From: Capronia americana
Taxonomy: Eukaryota; Ascomycota; Eurotiomycetes; Chaetothyriales; Herpotrichiellaceae
DNA: 64,000 bases
Assembly: GCA_016110215.1 (NCBI GenBank)
Contig: JADWQD010000016.1
Span: 496,001 to 560,000 of the forward strand
Direction: 5' to 3'
The notes beneath the pieces are model-generated. The model ran no database searches. It was not told the origin of the DNA and was given only the letters and a program-made list of their open reading frames with translations. The position numbers and the translations under genes are program-made. This document shows, one piece after another, positions 62,962-64,000 of the stretch (position 1 is the stretch's first letter; each line of letters opens with the position of its first letter).

Positions 62962-63611
62962 CGGAACGTATGCGGACACCCTTTTCGAAACCCGTTTCGT
63001 ACAACACCCGTTTCGAATAAACATTGGCCGGCTTCCGGCGCAGTTTATTTCTATAGCCACACTGCGGATAAAACTCATCTTATAGCGCTATACTGCCTTA
63101 CCGTGACTATAACCTCGCCGTCGCACCTTACCGTCGCCTCTTTTAGTGGTGGTGTTATAAAACTTAGCCTCGCCGTTCAGCCTTATAAGCTTCTTATAAC
63201 TCTACAATCTCTCCCGCCTCTCTTACCTCGATGTACTTCTTTATGTGAGCTCTCCGCCTCTTCTCTCCGCCTAGTCTTAGTGGCGCGGTCGAGCTCGGCA
63301 GCTCATATTCAGAAGCCAGCGCATGTGAGGGTGAGGGCTCTGGTGACGGTGTTCGGCGCCGACGAGGTCTCTCTACGGTGGTGGTTGTCCGGATTGGTAA
63401 ACTCTGACTTTGGCGCGGCGGCGATGGTGTAACAGCCCGTGCAGCTAAACGTGCCTCTTCCGCCTGTTCACGAGCTTGCTGGCGCTGTTGTCTCTCGGTC
63501 AGTTCATTCGCAGTGCCCTAGTAATAAGCTGCGCCGGAAGCCGGCCAAAGTTTATCCGAAAGGTGTGCGGTACGAAATGTGTGCCGAGACGTGTGTCCGT
63601 ATACGTTCCGG
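62962..63611. mobile_element. ~650 bp element with ~100 bp terminal inverted repeats
   Basis: The left arm 62962-63068 and the reverse complement of 63509-63611 match in order: GGAACGTATRCGGACAC, TTTCGTAC, TTTCG, AATAAAC/ATAAACTTTGGC, then TGGCCGGCTTCCGGCGCAG and ACTGCG; roughly 80% by eye. Between them lies a GC-rich open frame on the minus strand. The layout is that of an internally deleted DNA transposon or MITE. No transposase core was recognised. Confidence 0.75.
63194..63511 (-). pseudogene. open reading fragment inside the TIR element
   Basis: About 100 codons free of stops but without an ATG, ending at the TAA at 63194-63196. It encodes ERQQRQQAREQAEEARLAAR followed by a Pro/Arg/Ser-rich part and EKRRRAHIKKYIEVREAGEI. 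The composition resembles a C-terminal charged tail of a transposon protein; the family is not identified. Confidence 0.4.
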
Positions 63612-63616
63612 CCCGC

Positions 63617-63715
63617 AGACCATGGTCATTTCTAAAGGAGGGTAACTTTCCTGGGTAGAGGCGATGCTCGGTTTAAATAATAATGGCATTAGTCTTATTC
63701 GTGCTTAATGTACAT
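63617..63715 (+). repeat. 99 bp direct repeat, copy 2
   Basis: Same orientation as 53075-53173, from AGACCATGGTCATTTCTAAA to CTTAATGTACAT. It directly adjoins the right end of the TIR element. Confidence 0.88.
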
Positions 63716-63828
63716 AAAATAGGCTGTAGGGCATAAAGGCCCTAAGTCGCCTATAGAGCTAGCCTTACGCGATGGCTATTGGCCTTACGGCCGGCCTGAG
63801 TACAGCCTTACGCGATCACATGATCCAA

Positions 63829-63900
63829 CACGTGACAATACATTTACGGCACCAATCAGATGAGAGAGCACGTGACAGTGCATTTTTTGCACCAATCAGA
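63829..63900 (+). repeat. two-unit tandem repeat with CACGTGAC and CCAATCAGA
   Basis: Two ~32 bp units, CACGTGACAATACATTTACG... and CACGTGACAGTGCATTTTTT..., each ending GCACCAATCAGA, 40 bp apart. The CACGTGAC ends recall the arms of the dispersed palindrome family. Confidence 0.75.
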
Positions 63901-64000
63901 GCGATGCCAAGACCGTTAGCTTAGGACATTTTGCCTGTAATATCCTGCTTCGCTAACGCTCCGCAGGATTATGTCATCACTTGAGTGTATTCTGAACGTT

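Larger units (their letters stand above)
63612..64000. other. right-end repeats: 99 bp direct-repeat copy 2, tandem repeat, hairpin
   Basis: Contains copy 2 of the 99 bp direct repeat (63617-63715), two CCTTACGCGAT motifs, a tandem ~40 bp repeat (63829-63900) and an inverted repeat around ATCCTGC...GCAGGAT (63938-63972). No gene was recognised. Confidence 0.6.

Noticed and set aside
1..64000. CRISPR arrays, operons or bacterial promoters
   Set aside because: The window is fungal nuclear DNA with spliceosomal introns. No regularly spaced repeats of CRISPR type were seen.

Overview
The window is nuclear DNA of a filamentous ascomycete (Pezizomycotina). Short introns of about 43-184 bp have GT donors, CTAAC/CTGAC-like branch sites and AG acceptors. 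The gene set (RFX1, Pex3, Atg101, Cdh1, Pdx1, several HET-domain genes, HeLo domain) fits only this group. I cannot fix the class from sequence alone. All exon joins below were built by hand from reading frames and splice sites.

Region 1 (1 to about 44.7 kb) is a conserved, gene-dense chromosome arm. In order it holds: a T5orf172/GIY-YIG gene cut by the left edge; an M18 aspartyl aminopeptidase; an APC/C activator Cdh1/fizzy-related; Pdx1; an enoyl-reductase-like MDR enzyme; a Tcp11/Sok1 protein; an unusually GC-rich IlvD/Edd sugar-acid dehydratase; a membrane spermidine-synthase-like protein; an RFX transcription factor; the ER-shaping protein Yop1; Atg101; Pex3; Alg5; a Nudix ADP-sugar pyrophosphatase; a HET-domain gene; a YfiH/laccase-domain protein; a multi-pass membrane protein; a small secreted Cys-rich protein; a mitochondrial-type NAD(H) kinase; and an unknown Pro-rich protein.

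Region 2 (about 44.7-64 kb) is an accessory, repeat-rich island. It holds a HET-ankyrin gene bracketed by a ~300 bp imperfect inverted repeat; a broken DUF3435 (FluG/tyrosine-recombinase-like) relic; a broken phytanoyl-CoA-dioxygenase-like relic with TGG-to-TAG-type stops; a truncated kinase relic; a heme-thiolate peroxidase; a second HET gene with a membrane segment; and a divergent gene pair. That pair is a HeLo-domain protein fused to a pseudokinase and, 343 bp away, a protein kinase followed by Sel1-like/ankyrin sequence. The right end carries a ~650 bp TIR element and direct repeats.

The most interesting system is the divergent pair at 55.9-62.1 kb. A HeLo N-terminus (the membrane-targeting death domain of HET-S and, by homology, MLKL) joined to a kinase fold lacking the HRD and DFG aspartates is the MLKL layout. 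Its divergent neighbour encodes a kinase with its catalytic residues intact. By analogy with RIPK3-MLKL this could be a sensor kinase/executor pair for regulated cell death. It sits between HET genes and mobile-element remnants. The pairing is inference, and the kinase gene has a reading-frame problem near 59.25 kb that must be resolved first.
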